Below are positions 1 through 8,508 of a stretch of 64,000 bases of DNA, in pieces. Position numbers and translations under genes: made by a program. Source of the DNA: Coriobacteriaceae bacterium (GTDB taxonomy: Bacteria; Actinomycetota; Coriobacteriia; Coriobacteriales; Atopobiaceae). The stretch covers positions 1 through 64,000 of the forward strand of contig SFGZ01000011.1 in NCBI GenBank assembly GCA_004557505.1, written 5' to 3'. The first letter of the stretch is position 1, and every line of letters starts with the position of its first letter. The notes beneath the pieces are model-generated. The model saw only the letters and a program-made list of their open reading frames with translations. It made no database searches and was not told the DNA's origin.

Positions 1-51
1 GGAATCGGCGGTGGCGTGCCGCGGTCGCCGGAAGCGGGGCATGTGGCTGGC

Positions 52-1047
52 CTAGTTGGCCACCTTGTGGTGCGGGACCATCGTGCTGCGGTCGATGGCG
101 CAGAACCGGTAGCCCAGCGCCTGGTAGTGCTCGATGATCGCGGGCAGGGCCTCGACGGTGGTGTCCTTGGTGGCGGCGTCGTGGCAGAGCAGGATGATGT
201 TGGGGTAGTCGTCGTAGGCGTAGGAGTTCTCGACGATCTGCTCGGTCGTACACACCGCGCCGTCGCCGCTCGAGGCGTTCCAGTCGTAGTACTGGTAGCC
301 GCGCCGCTGCACGTCGTCCACCAGGACGTCCATGATGCCCGCGCTGTACCTCTCGGAGATGGTGTTGGACGAGCCGCCCGGGAAGCGGATGAAGCAGGGC
401 ACGTAGCCGATCTGGTCTTTGACCACCTGGGCGATCTGGTCGAGGTCGTCGAAGAAGGCGCCCTCGGACGAGTAGACCCGCGCGTAGTCGTGGGTGTAGG
501 AGTGCAGGCCGATGGTGTTGCCGTCGTCGTGGGCCTTCTTGATCATGCCGTAGTGGTCGGGGTCATGCCCCACCACGAAGAACGTCGCCTTGGCGCCGTA
601 TCGGTCGAGGATGTCGAGCACGCGCTGCGTGTTTTTCGAGGGGCCGTCGTCGAAGGTGAGGTAGACGACCTTCTCGCCGTTGTTCTTGTAGTTCCACTCC
701 GTGTGCGCGTCGGGGTCCACGGCGAACTCGGCCGCGCGCGGGTCTTCGGAGGACGCGCCGCCCTCGCCGCCCTGGGCCGGCTCTGCCGCCGCGCCCGCGC
801 CGTCGTCGGACGGGCCGTCGGGCTGCGCCCCCTGCTGCGCGCTGTCCGTGGTGGGGGTGCCCCCCGCGCCCCACGAGCACGACAGCGCCCACGCCGCAAC
901 GACGCAGACCGCTATGGCGAGGACGACGCCGACGGACACGACGGCCGGCGCGCCTCTTCGCGCGTGCCCATGGCCCTGCGACGCCCCTTGCCGCAAATGG
1001 GCGACGCGCGGGGCGTCCTCTCGTGTATGTCCATGGTGACGTGCCAT
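52..1047 (-). CDS. Membrane-anchored polysaccharide deacetylase (NodB domain)
   Basis: Predicted carbohydrate esterase family 4 enzyme that removes N- or O-acetyl groups from a cell-wall glycan, acting outside the membrane. The 331-residue product has a basic cytoplasmic N-terminus, one hydrophobic segment (about 35-55), a Ser/Gly/Ala-rich linker (about 60-115) and a NodB domain from about 125. Visible motifs are TFDDGP (131-136, catalytic base and metal Asp), HSYTH (182-186, metal His pair), RFPGG (221-225) and a late CHD motif. The ATG is preceded by GAGAGGA at good spacing. It lies downstream of iorB on the same strand but 139 bases away, so it may be transcribed separately. The exact substrate (peptidoglycan or other glycan) is not shown by the sequence. 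Confidence 0.9.
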   Translation of the reverse strand: MARHHGHTREDAPRVAHLRQGASQGHGHARRGAPAVVSVGVVLAIAVCVVAAWALSCSWGAGGTPTTDSAQQGAQPDGPSDDGAGAAAEPAQGGEGGASSEDPRAAEFAVDPDAHTEWNYKNNGEKVVYLTFDDGPSKNTQRVLDILDRYGAKATFFVVGHDPDHYGMIKKAHDDGNTIGLHSYTHDYARVYSSEGAFFDDLDQIAQVVKDQIGYVPCFIRFPGGSSNTISERYSAGIMDVLVDDVQRRGYQYYDWNASSGDGAVCTTEQIVENSYAYDDYPNIILLCHDAATKDTTVEALPAIIEHYQALGYRFCAIDRSTMVPHHKVAN

Positions 1048-1186
1048 GCGAACGTCCTCTCCCGCGCGGCCGAAAAGTTATGGCGGCGCCAGCCTCCCCA
1101 TGCCGGTTCGGCCACCGCAGCGCATGACCATGGTAATCCCGAGGTAACTTTGCGGTGCGCGAGAAAGCTGGGTGCCGAGAGATTCC

Positions 1187-1825
1187 CTACCGCCCCGCCG
1201 CCTCGCGTCCGGCGTCGAACGCGGCGAGGTTCGCCTCGACGGTCTTTGGCGGCACGCGGCGGCCGATGGCGTCGCGCCACTCGCCCACCGCGAAGGGGAG
1301 CGCGGTGGAGAGCGCGCCGACCAGCACCACGTTGGTCGAGCGGGGGCTTCCCACGCTGCGGGCGATCTCGCCGGCGTCTATGCGCACGGCACCGATCTCG
1401 TCCAGGCGCGCGCCCACCCTCCGGGGCATCTGGGCGTTGCCGATGTTGACGGGCACGGGGACGATGGTCTCGTCGTTCACAAAGAGACGTCCCCCCTCTC
1501 TCAGGAACTGCTGGTTGCGCAGGGCCTCGATGGCCTCGAAGGCCACCAGCACGTCCGCGCAGCCGGGGTCGCAGACCATCGTGTCGACCCTCTCGCCCAT
1601 GCGGATGACCGTGGAGACGGATCCGCCCCGCTGGCTCATGCCGTGTATCTCGGAGACCTTCACGTCCAGGCCCGCCTCGGAGGCGGTCATGGCGAGGATG
1701 TTGCCGGCAAGGATCGTGCCCTGCCCGCCAACCCCGGCGAGAAGGACGGTCGTGGTGTGGTCAAGGCGAACGCGCTGGCCCATGTGGACGGTCGAGCTCG
1801 CCGCCGATGCTGTTGTGTGTGGCAT
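1187..1825 (-). CDS. iorB: Indolepyruvate:ferredoxin oxidoreductase, beta subunit
   Basis: Small subunit of the thiamine-diphosphate enzyme that oxidatively decarboxylates aryl pyruvates from aromatic amino acids to aryl-acetyl-CoA while reducing ferredoxin. The 212-residue protein is about the usual length. It shows the pyruvate-ferredoxin oxidoreductase gamma-type fold start LLAGVGGQGT (about 28-37) and the SEIHGMSQRGGSV segment typical of IorB. The start has GGGAGG 8 bases upstream. It follows iorA with 31 bases between them, so the two are surely co-transcribed. It needs low-potential ferredoxin, which fits an anaerobe. Confidence 0.93.
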   Translation of the reverse strand: MPHTTASAASSTVHMGQRVRLDHTTTVLLAGVGGQGTILAGNILAMTASEAGLDVKVSEIHGMSQRGGSVSTVIRMGERVDTMVCDPGCADVLVAFEAIEALRNQQFLREGGRLFVNDETIVPVPVNIGNAQMPRRVGARLDEIGAVRIDAGEIARSVGSPRSTNVVLVGALSTALPFAVGEWRDAIGRRVPPKTVEANLAAFDAGREAAGR

Positions 1826-1856
1826 GTGTGTCTACCTCCCTTGCGTGGGGCCGGGC

Positions 1857-3662
1857 CTACTCGGACTCGATGCACCCGAAGGGGCACACCTGCTCGCACT
1901 GGCCGCAGCCCACGCACTGCGTGGGGTCGATGATGGCGTAGTTGGTCTCGTCCTTGCCCAGCGCCGGGCAGCCGATCTGGACGCAGGTGCCGCAGCGGCG
2001 GCAGTCGCGGATGACGGGCGCGGGTCGGTGCGTGCGGTCGACCAGGCGGCACGGGGCGCGGAAGATGACCACCGAGAGCCGGTCCTCATGGGACACGGCC
2101 TCCTTGAGCGCGGCCCGCACGGCGGGGAGGTCCTGCGCGTCCGCCTCGACGACCTCGTCGACGCCGATGGCGCGGCAGAGCGCGGGCAGGTCGAGGGGAC
2201 GGCCCGCGGGGCGGTCGAGGACTGAGGGCTTCTCGTCCGCGTCCACGAGCGGGCTGATGCGCGCGCCCTGCTCGGAGAGGGTGAGGCCGTTCACGGGGTT
2301 GCCCTGGGTGCCGGTCATGGCCGTGGTGCGGTTGTCAAGGATGAGAAGCGTCCCCTTGCCGCCGTTGTAGGCCGTGCCGAGAAGCGACGTGATGCCGGAG
2401 TGCGCGAAGGTGGAGTCGCCGATGACGCCCACAACGGGACGCTTGGCGCGCCCGGGGACGCCGGCGAGCTCCATCCCGTGGCTCATGCTGAGAGACGCGC
2501 CCATGTCGATCACCGAGTCGACGGCGCGGAAGGGCGCGACGGCGCCCAGCGTGTAGCAGCCGATGTCGCCCGTCACGATGGCCTTCATGCGGCGCAGCTC
2601 GTTGAAGACGAGGCGGTGCGGGCAGCCGGCGCAGAACGCGGGTGGGCGCGGGGGGAGGTCGCTGGCGGCCTCGAGATGCGCGGGCGCGCCCTTGCCGAAG
2701 CTCCTCAGGATGTCCGCGGGGAAGATCTCGCCGGAGCGGGGCAGCGGCGCCGCAGGCGGCTCCTCGCAGCGAACGCCCAGCGCGGCCACATGGTCGCGGA
2801 AGTAGCGGCAGGACTCCTCCACCACGTAGACCCTCTCGACCGAGGCGGCGAAGCTCGCGAGGAGCTTGGGCGGCAGCGGCCAGGTGAGGCCGAGCTTGAG
2901 CGTGGACGCTTCGGGCAGCGCCTCGCGCACGTGGTTATAGAGGGCGCCGGCGACGATGACGCCGACCCCGGCGTCGCGCATCTCGACGCGGTTGAGGTCG
3001 GTTGTCTCGGCAAACTCCACCAGGGCGTCTTCGCGCGCGTTGGTCGCGCGGGTGCGCGCCACGGCGTAGGCGGGCATCATGACGTACTTGCTGGGCTGGC
3101 TCTGGTAGTCGCGCGGGGCCCCGGCCTTAGGGTCGCGCCCGTGGACGCACTCGACCATGGTCCTCGTGTGGGCGATGCGCATGGTCTCGTGCAGGATGAC
3201 CGGGACGTCGAAACGCTCGGAGATGTCGAACGCCCTGCGCGCGAAGTCGTAGGCCTCCTGGGAGTCCGAGGGGTCGAGGCACGGCACGCGGGCGAACGCG
3301 GCGTAGTTCCTCGTGTCCTGCTCGTTCTGGGAGCTGTACATGGAGGGGTCGTCGGCCACGAGCAGCACCAGGCCGGCGTTGACGCCGGTGTTGGCAAGCG
3401 ACATGAAGGGGTCGGCCGCAACGTTCAAGCCCACGTGCTTCATGGTGACGAGCGTGCGCACGCCACCCATGGCAGAGCCGATGCCCACCTCGAGGGCGAC
3501 CTTCTCGTTGGGCGACCACTCGCAGTAGACGTCACCGTGCTGCACGAGGTTCTCGAGGGTCTCGGTGGAGGGGGTTCCGGGGTATCCCGTTCCCACGCCC
3601 GTGCCGGCCGACCATGCCCCCTCGGCGATGGCCTCGTTGCCCGACAGAAGTTGCTTTCCCAT
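1857..3662 (-). CDS. iorA: Indolepyruvate:ferredoxin oxidoreductase, alpha subunit
   Basis: Large catalytic subunit, 601 residues. It has an N-terminal pyruvate-oxidoreductase domain (GTGYPGTPSTETLE near residue 22), a C-terminal TPP-binding domain (GDIGCYTLG, then GDSTFAHSG and NRTTAMTG) and two [4Fe-4S] motifs at the extreme C-terminus (CRRCGTC...C near 554-565 and CVGCGQC..VC near 583-593). All expected cofactor residues are present. The ATG has GAGGAGA upstream. It lies 54 bases after the acyl-CoA synthetase. Together the three genes suggest aromatic amino acid fermentation, with the ligase acting on aryl or fatty acids; the link to the ligase is inference from position. Confidence 0.95.
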   Translation of the reverse strand: MGKQLLSGNEAIAEGAWSAGTGVGTGYPGTPSTETLENLVQHGDVYCEWSPNEKVALEVGIGSAMGGVRTLVTMKHVGLNVAADPFMSLANTGVNAGLVLLVADDPSMYSSQNEQDTRNYAAFARVPCLDPSDSQEAYDFARRAFDISERFDVPVILHETMRIAHTRTMVECVHGRDPKAGAPRDYQSQPSKYVMMPAYAVARTRATNAREDALVEFAETTDLNRVEMRDAGVGVIVAGALYNHVREALPEASTLKLGLTWPLPPKLLASFAASVERVYVVEESCRYFRDHVAALGVRCEEPPAAPLPRSGEIFPADILRSFGKGAPAHLEAASDLPPRPPAFCAGCPHRLVFNELRRMKAIVTGDIGCYTLGAVAPFRAVDSVIDMGASLSMSHGMELAGVPGRAKRPVVGVIGDSTFAHSGITSLLGTAYNGGKGTLLILDNRTTAMTGTQGNPVNGLTLSEQGARISPLVDADEKPSVLDRPAGRPLDLPALCRAIGVDEVVEADAQDLPAVRAALKEAVSHEDRLSVVIFRAPCRLVDRTHRPAPVIRDCRRCGTCVQIGCPALGKDETNYAIIDPTQCVGCGQCEQVCPFGCIESE

Positions 3663-3716
3663 GTGTTCTCCTCTCCCGGCGGTCTGCCCGCCTTGGTTCC
3701 TCCCTTGACGGGCGCC

Positions 3717-5354
3717 CTAAGCCCTGTTCTCCCGGTCTACCAGGTGCGCCGCCCCATACCTCTCGCGCAGCAGCGGCTTCTCGATCTTGCCCGTGGGGTT
3801 TCTCGGCACCTCGGCGAAGATCACCCTGCGTGGCCGCTTGTAGCGGGGGAGCGCCAGGCAGAACTCGTCGATGTCCTTCTCGGCGGTCCCCTCGTGGCCG
3901 GGCTTGAGCTCGATGATTGCCGCGGGTATCTCGCCCAGGCGCTCGTCGGGAAGGCCGATCACGGCCACGTCCTGGATGGCGGGGTTCGAGGCGAGGAAGT
4001 CCTCTATCTGCACGGGGTAGAGGTTCTCGCCACCCATCACGATGACGTCCTTCTTGCGGTCGACCAGCCAGTAGAAACCGTCCTCGTCCTGGCGCGCCAT
4101 GTCGCCGGTGTGGAGCCAGCCGTCAACCAGGATCTCGGCCGTGGCCTCGGGATCTTTGTAGTAGCACTCCATGAGGCCCGGCCCCTTGACGCAGAGCTCG
4201 CCCACCTCGCCGCGCGCGACCTTTGCGCCCGTCTCGTCCACGACCTTGCACGCCCAGCGGTAGCCGGGCACGCCGATGGCGCCCACGTGGCCCACGTTCT
4301 CCACGCCCAGGTGGACGCAGCCGGGCCCGCAGGACTCCGAGAGGCCGTAGTTGGTGTCGTACCGCTGGTTGGGGAAGACCTTGAGCCAGCGGCGCACCAG
4401 GCTCTTGGGCACGGGCTGGGCGCCGATGTGCATGAGGCGCCACTGGCCGAGGCGGTAGTCGGACAGCGTGACCGTGCCCTGCTCGATGGCGAGCAGGATG
4501 TCCTGCGCCCACGGGACGAGCAGCCACACGATGGTGCAGCGCTCGCTCGAGACGGTCTCGAGGATGGTTTTGGGGCACACGCCGCGCAGGAGGATGCCGC
4601 GGCCGCCCACGGCAAGCGACCCCATCCAGTGCATGATGGCGCCGGTGTGGTAGAGGGGTGGGATGCAGAGAAAGACGTCGTCGTGGGTCTGGCCGTGGTG
4701 CTTCTGCTCCATGATGGCGGCCTGGGTGAGGCTCTCGTGGTGGTGGAGTATGGCCTTGGGGAAGCCCGTGGTGCCCGAGCTGAAGTAGATGGCGGCGTCC
4801 TCGTCTGCCGAGAGCGGGACCATGGGGTCTGCCGAGGAGCACAGCCCCACAAGCTCCTGGTAGGACTCGGCCCAGGTGGGGCAGTCGTCGCCCACGTAGA
4901 AGAGCAGGCGCCCCTTCTGGACCTGCGGCACGATTCCCTCGACGCGGCCGATGAACTCGGGGCCAAAGACCAGGATGTCGGCATCGGACTTCTCGACGCA
5001 GTAGCGGATCTCGTCGGAGGAGTAGCGGAAGTTGAGGGGCACCACGGTGGCACCGCTCTTGAGCGCGCCAAAGTAGATGGGGAGCCACTCGATGCAGTTG
5101 TAGAGCAGGATGGCCACCCTGTCGTCCCTGCGGATGCCACGCGAGAGCAGCAGGTTGGCGAAGCGGTTGGCCTTCTCGTCGAAGACCCGCCAGCTCATCT
5201 CGCGGCGGAAGGGCTCGTCGTCCGTGGTCTCGACAAGCTCGTACTCGCGCCAGGTGATGTGGCGGTTCTCGTGGCGCTGCGGGTTCACCTCTACGAGCGC
5301 GACCTCGCTGGGGTAGAGTTCGGCGTTCTTGCGCAGCATGTCGACGATGGTCAC
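3717..5354 (-). CDS. AMP-forming acyl-CoA synthetase (fatty or aryl acid)
   Basis: Member of the ANL adenylating superfamily: activates a carboxylic acid with ATP and transfers it to CoA. From the GTG at 5354 the product is 545 residues. It carries the P-loop-like motif SSGTTGFPK (about 192-200), GWLHTGDMA (A8 region), and the C-terminal catalytic Lys motif NPTGKIEK. The GTG was preferred over an upstream ATG at 5429 and a downstream ATG at 5339 because GGAG sits 5 bases before it. The substrate cannot be read from sequence; medium/long-chain fatty acids or aryl acetates are both possible. It probably starts the iorA-iorB operon and so may act on aryl acids linked to IorAB. Confidence 0.88.
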   Translation of the reverse strand: MTIVDMLRKNAELYPSEVALVEVNPQRHENRHITWREYELVETTDDEPFRREMSWRVFDEKANRFANLLLSRGIRRDDRVAILLYNCIEWLPIYFGALKSGATVVPLNFRYSSDEIRYCVEKSDADILVFGPEFIGRVEGIVPQVQKGRLLFYVGDDCPTWAESYQELVGLCSSADPMVPLSADEDAAIYFSSGTTGFPKAILHHHESLTQAAIMEQKHHGQTHDDVFLCIPPLYHTGAIMHWMGSLAVGGRGILLRGVCPKTILETVSSERCTIVWLLVPWAQDILLAIEQGTVTLSDYRLGQWRLMHIGAQPVPKSLVRRWLKVFPNQRYDTNYGLSESCGPGCVHLGVENVGHVGAIGVPGYRWACKVVDETGAKVARGEVGELCVKGPGLMECYYKDPEATAEILVDGWLHTGDMARQDEDGFYWLVDRKKDVIVMGGENLYPVQIEDFLASNPAIQDVAVIGLPDERLGEIPAAIIELKPGHEGTAEKDIDEFCLALPRYKRPRRVIFAEVPRNPTGKIEKPLLRERYGAAHLVDRENRA

Positions 5355-5517
5355 GGTGTCTCCAAATGGCCCGGTGGCTTTGCGGGAAGTACCTGGCGGT
5401 GGCTGCGGGCGCGTGCCAGCAGCTCTCATAATTCTAGACGGCCGCGCGGTTTCCCGCCGCGCAAACGGCGAGCGAATGGCGAGAGCGGCCCCGGCGTGGG
5501 ATATGCCGCGGGATTTC

Positions 5518-5655
5518 GACGTTTAGGGATCTCCCGGACGTCTAGGCCGTCCTAACCGTCTGAAATCGGCGGAGCCGCCGGAATGACGCGCTTTTTCGCC
5601 GTTTAAGGGGCTCTAAACGTCCGAGAGATCCCTAAACGTCTGGGATCAGCGGAGC
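5518..5655. repeat. Inverted and direct repeat cluster in divergent intergenic region
   Basis: The 560-base gap between the acyl-CoA synthetase and the radical SAM gene has no credible gene. It holds a 24-bp inverted repeat (arms 5518-5541 and 5617-5640, starting GACGTTTAGGGATCTC, one mismatch) with imperfect pairing continuing inward, plus a 25-bp direct repeat (5551-5575 and 5631-5655, 21 of 25 identical) at an 80-bp period. The octamer TAAACGTC recurs in both orientations. The only mismatch in the 24-bp stem would be a G-U pair in a minus-strand transcript. It could be a set of regulator sites or a structured leader of the synthetase mRNA. Confidence 0.7.
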
Positions 5656-5809
5656 AGTGCCTCGGCTGTCTTTGACCGGGCGATTGCCGGCACCATCGCA
5701 TGCCAATGACGCCGGGGGGCGCACCCCGTGCGGCTTGCGTCAAGCCCTTGTCGTCCCCGCCTTCTCGTCCCCCTGCGCCAGCGCCCCTTCAGACTTTTTC
5801 TATACGGGG

Positions 5810-5838
5810 TTGATTTTTTTCAAATCTGAGTCAAAATA
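5810..5838 (+). promoter_or_regulatory. Probable promoter of the radical SAM gene with FNR/CRP-like palindrome
   Basis: TTGATT (5810-5815) and AAAATA (5833-5838) are 17 bases apart in a locally AT-rich stretch 77 bases before the chosen ATG. The -35 box is embedded in TTGATTTTTTTCAA (5810-5823), which differs by one base from the FNR consensus TTGAT-N4-ATCAA. A second TCAA...TTGA pair spans 5831-5843. A CRP/FNR-family regulator acting here is inference. Confidence 0.45.
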
Positions 5839-5914
5839 CTTGACCGTCCAAGCAAAGATGCCAGCAATCGGTGGAAGGCGGTTCGGCCACCGCCGCCGGG
5901 CGAAAGGAACAGCC

Positions 5915-7426
5915 ATGCAGTCGAAAATCGCGCACGCAGCCGAGCGAAAGGCCTTTGGCATCGCAATCGACCAGGCCATCAGGGGCGTCAGGAGCGACCA
6001 TCCCGAGGAGGCCATCAACAGGTTCCTGGCCATGGGCGGCAAGCTCCTCGCCGACACCGCACCCGACATGGCAAACTCCCTCGGTCGCGCGTTCTACCCC
6101 GGCTCCAAGTGGGAGGATTTCCTCATCGAGCTGGTGAGGGACCGCGTTGACCCCAACATCTTGAAGACCGCCGTCCTGAACGGCGCCTACGAGTCGGCCT
6201 TCCGCGGCCTGCGCGAGACCACCCAGTCTGCCGAGAGATACCAGTGCAACGTGCCCTGGATCATCATCTTCGACCCCACCAGCGCGTGCAACAAGCACTG
6301 CATCGGCTGCTGGGCCGCCGACTACGGCAACAGCCTCAACCTCTCCTTCGATGACATGGACCGCCTGGTCAGCGAGGCCAAGGCGCTGGGCACCCACTTC
6401 TTCATGATGACCGGCGGCGAGCCCCTGGTGCGCAAGAAGGACGTCGTTCGCCTTGCCGAGAAGCACCGCGACTGCATCTTTGGCCTCTTCACCAACGGCT
6501 CGCTCATCGACCAGCGGCTCTGTGACGACTGCAAGCGCCTGGGCAACATCGTGTTCTCGATGTCGCTCGAGGGCTTCGAGGCCGCCAACGACGGCCGCCG
6601 CGGCGACGGCTCCTTCGACGAGGTCGTCCGCGCCATGGACCTCATGACCGGGAACGGCGTGCCCTTTGGCATCTCCACCTGCTACACGCGCGACAACGTC
6701 GAGGACGTCACCTCCGACGAGTACTACGACTTCATCATCGGGCACGGGGCGCTGTGGCAGTGGTACTTCCACTACATGCCCGTGGGGGCGGGCGCCAACG
6801 CCGACCTCATGCCCACCGTCGAGCAGCGCAGGTACATGATCGACCGCATCCGCAAGATCCGCGACTACGAGGGCGGCAAGCCCATCATGGCCATGGACTT
6901 CCAGAACGACGGCGAGTTCGTGGGCGGCTGCATCGCCGGCGGCCGCGTGTTCTGCCACGTGAACGCCCGCGGCGACGTCGAGCCCTGCGTCTTCATCCAC
7001 TACTCCAACGCAAACATCCACGAGAAGAGCTGGCTTGAGTGCCTGCGGCAGCCCATCTTCCAGGAGTACCGCTCCCACTGGCCCTGGAACGACAACATGC
7101 TGCGCCCCTGCCCCATGCTCGAGAACCCGCAGGTCCTTCCCGAGATGGTCCGCGACGCGGACGCCAAGTCCACGGAATACGCCTCGCCCGAGGACGTCGG
7201 CCACCTGTGCTCCCGCACGGCCGAGTATGCTGAGAGGTGGGCGCCCGAGGGCGACCGCATCTGGGTCGAGGAGCACCCCACCGGCAAGAAGGTCTACGAG
7301 GATGACATCTCCATGATGGATGTCAGCGAGAAGGCCAAGATGCTTGCCGAGAGGGACGCCAAGCTCGACTCCCAGATAGAGGGGCAGCCCGAGGGGGAGA
7401 GGGAGATGGCCGGCGCCTCGAGGTAG
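5915..7426 (+). CDS. Radical SAM protein with SPASM-like C-terminal region, function unknown
   Basis: Predicted iron-sulfur enzyme using S-adenosylmethionine. From the ATG at 5915 (GAAAGGA upstream) it is 503 residues. The radical SAM CxxxCxxC motif is at 125-132 (CNKHCIGC), followed by MMTGGEP, the SAM-contacting glycine motif. The C-terminal half has further cysteines (GGCIAGGRVFCHV, GDVEPC, RPCPMLE), as in SPASM domains that bind auxiliary clusters. The N-terminal 110 residues are an uncharacterised helical extension, and a charged tail follows the last cysteines. No peptide substrate gene was found next to it, so a RiPP role is unsupported. The next gene is an EamA transporter 170 bases away. 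The substrate is unknown. Confidence 0.85.
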   Translation: MQSKIAHAAERKAFGIAIDQAIRGVRSDHPEEAINRFLAMGGKLLADTAPDMANSLGRAFYPGSKWEDFLIELVRDRVDPNILKTAVLNGAYESAFRGLRETTQSAERYQCNVPWIIIFDPTSACNKHCIGCWAADYGNSLNLSFDDMDRLVSEAKALGTHFFMMTGGEPLVRKKDVVRLAEKHRDCIFGLFTNGSLIDQRLCDDCKRLGNIVFSMSLEGFEAANDGRRGDGSFDEVVRAMDLMTGNGVPFGISTCYTRDNVEDVTSDEYYDFIIGHGALWQWYFHYMPVGAGANADLMPTVEQRRYMIDRIRKIRDYEGGKPIMAMDFQNDGEFVGGCIAGGRVFCHVNARGDVEPCVFIHYSNANIHEKSWLECLRQPIFQEYRSHWPWNDNMLRPCPMLENPQVLPEMVRDADAKSTEYASPEDVGHLCSRTAEYAERWAPEGDRIWVEEHPTGKKVYEDDISMMDVSEKAKMLAERDAKLDSQIEGQPEGEREMAGASR

Positions 7427-7596
7427 CGCTCTCGCCGCGCGTCCCGGCGCGCAGTCGCCCCGCCGGCGTCGCCTGGTCGACGTGGCGGCGGGCGGGAGCG
7501 TCCCCCCTGCGCCCCGGCCGCGCCACAAGCGCGACGGGGCCGAGCGTGGGCGGCTGGCATGGAGCGGTGCGCGCGGCGCGACGGGAGGGGAAGCGC

Positions 7597-8463
7597 ATGT
7601 GGGTTCTGGCTGCGGTCGGGTCGGCGGTCTTTGCGGGCGTCACCGCCATTCTCGCCAAGTGCGGCATCCGGCACACCGACTCTGACGTCGCGACGGCGGT
7701 GCGCACCATCGTCGTCCTGGCGTTCGCATGGATCATGGCAGGCGTGGTGGGCTCGATTCCCACCATAGGTCAGGTTGCGCCAGGCTCGCTCCTCTTCCTG
7801 GCGCTCTCCGGCCTTGCCACCGGCGCGAGCTGGATCTGCTACTTCAAGGCACTCTCGGTGGGTGACGTCAACAAGGTCGTACCCATCGACAAATGCTCGA
7901 CAGTGCTCACGGTGCTTCTCGCCATCGCGCTGTTCGGCGAGACCGAGAATCTCGCCGCAAAGCTCGTGGGCTGCGCGGGCATCCTCGCGGGCACCCTCAT
8001 GATGGTCGAGCGCAGGCCGCAGGGAGATGACGTCCAGGGGCGCTCGTGGGCGTGGTACGCCGTGGGCTCGGCCGTCTTCGCGGCGCTCACGTCGGTCCTC
8101 GCCAAGGTGGGCCTCGACGGCGTGGAGTCAAACCTCGCGACGGCCATCCGCATCTGCTTCGTGCTGGTCATGGCGTGGGTCGTGGTCGCCATGCGCGGCA
8201 AGCTGGGCGAGGCCTGCGGCATCGACCGGCGCGAGCTGATTTTCATATGCCTGTCCGGCGTGGCCACGGGCGCTTCGTGGCTCTGCTACTACTATGCCAT
8301 CCAGGCCGGCGCGGTCTCGGTCGTGGTGCCCATCGACAAGCTGTCGATCGTGGTGTCCATGGCCTTCTCGGCGGCGGTCTTCAAGGAGACCTACACCAGG
8401 CGCTCCCTTGCGGGCCTGGCGGCCATCGTGGCGTCGACGCTCCTGATGACGGCCTTCAGGTAG
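7597..8463 (+). CDS. EamA-family (DMT superfamily) transporter
   Basis: Integral membrane permease of the drug/metabolite transporter superfamily, 288 residues, made of two homologous five-helix EamA halves. The repeat is plain: both halves begin with VGSAVFA..T..LAK.G and contain GLATGASWICYF / GVATGASWLCYYYAI and VPIDKxS. The start at 7597 follows GGAGGGGAA; the open frame extends further upstream, but that part is not hydrophobic. The solute is unknown. A GC-rich imperfect hairpin (7459-7492) lies between this gene and the radical SAM gene, so linkage to that gene is uncertain. Confidence 0.88.
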   Translation: MWVLAAVGSAVFAGVTAILAKCGIRHTDSDVATAVRTIVVLAFAWIMAGVVGSIPTIGQVAPGSLLFLALSGLATGASWICYFKALSVGDVNKVVPIDKCSTVLTVLLAIALFGETENLAAKLVGCAGILAGTLMMVERRPQGDDVQGRSWAWYAVGSAVFAALTSVLAKVGLDGVESNLATAIRICFVLVMAWVVVAMRGKLGEACGIDRRELIFICLSGVATGASWLCYYYAIQAGAVSVVVPIDKLSIVVSMAFSAAVFKETYTRRSLAGLAAIVASTLLMTAFR

Positions 8464-8508
8464 ACGCATCGCAGGCGCCGCGGCCGTCGGTGTTCGCCGT
8501 TCGCGGCG

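Noticed and set aside
2400..5555. Plus-strand open frame of 1051 codons opposite iorA and the acyl-CoA synthetase
   Set aside because: Its product is a low-complexity Val/Gly/His/Arg-rich string typical of the antisense frame of GC-rich genes, and the minus strand carries well-conserved enzymes.
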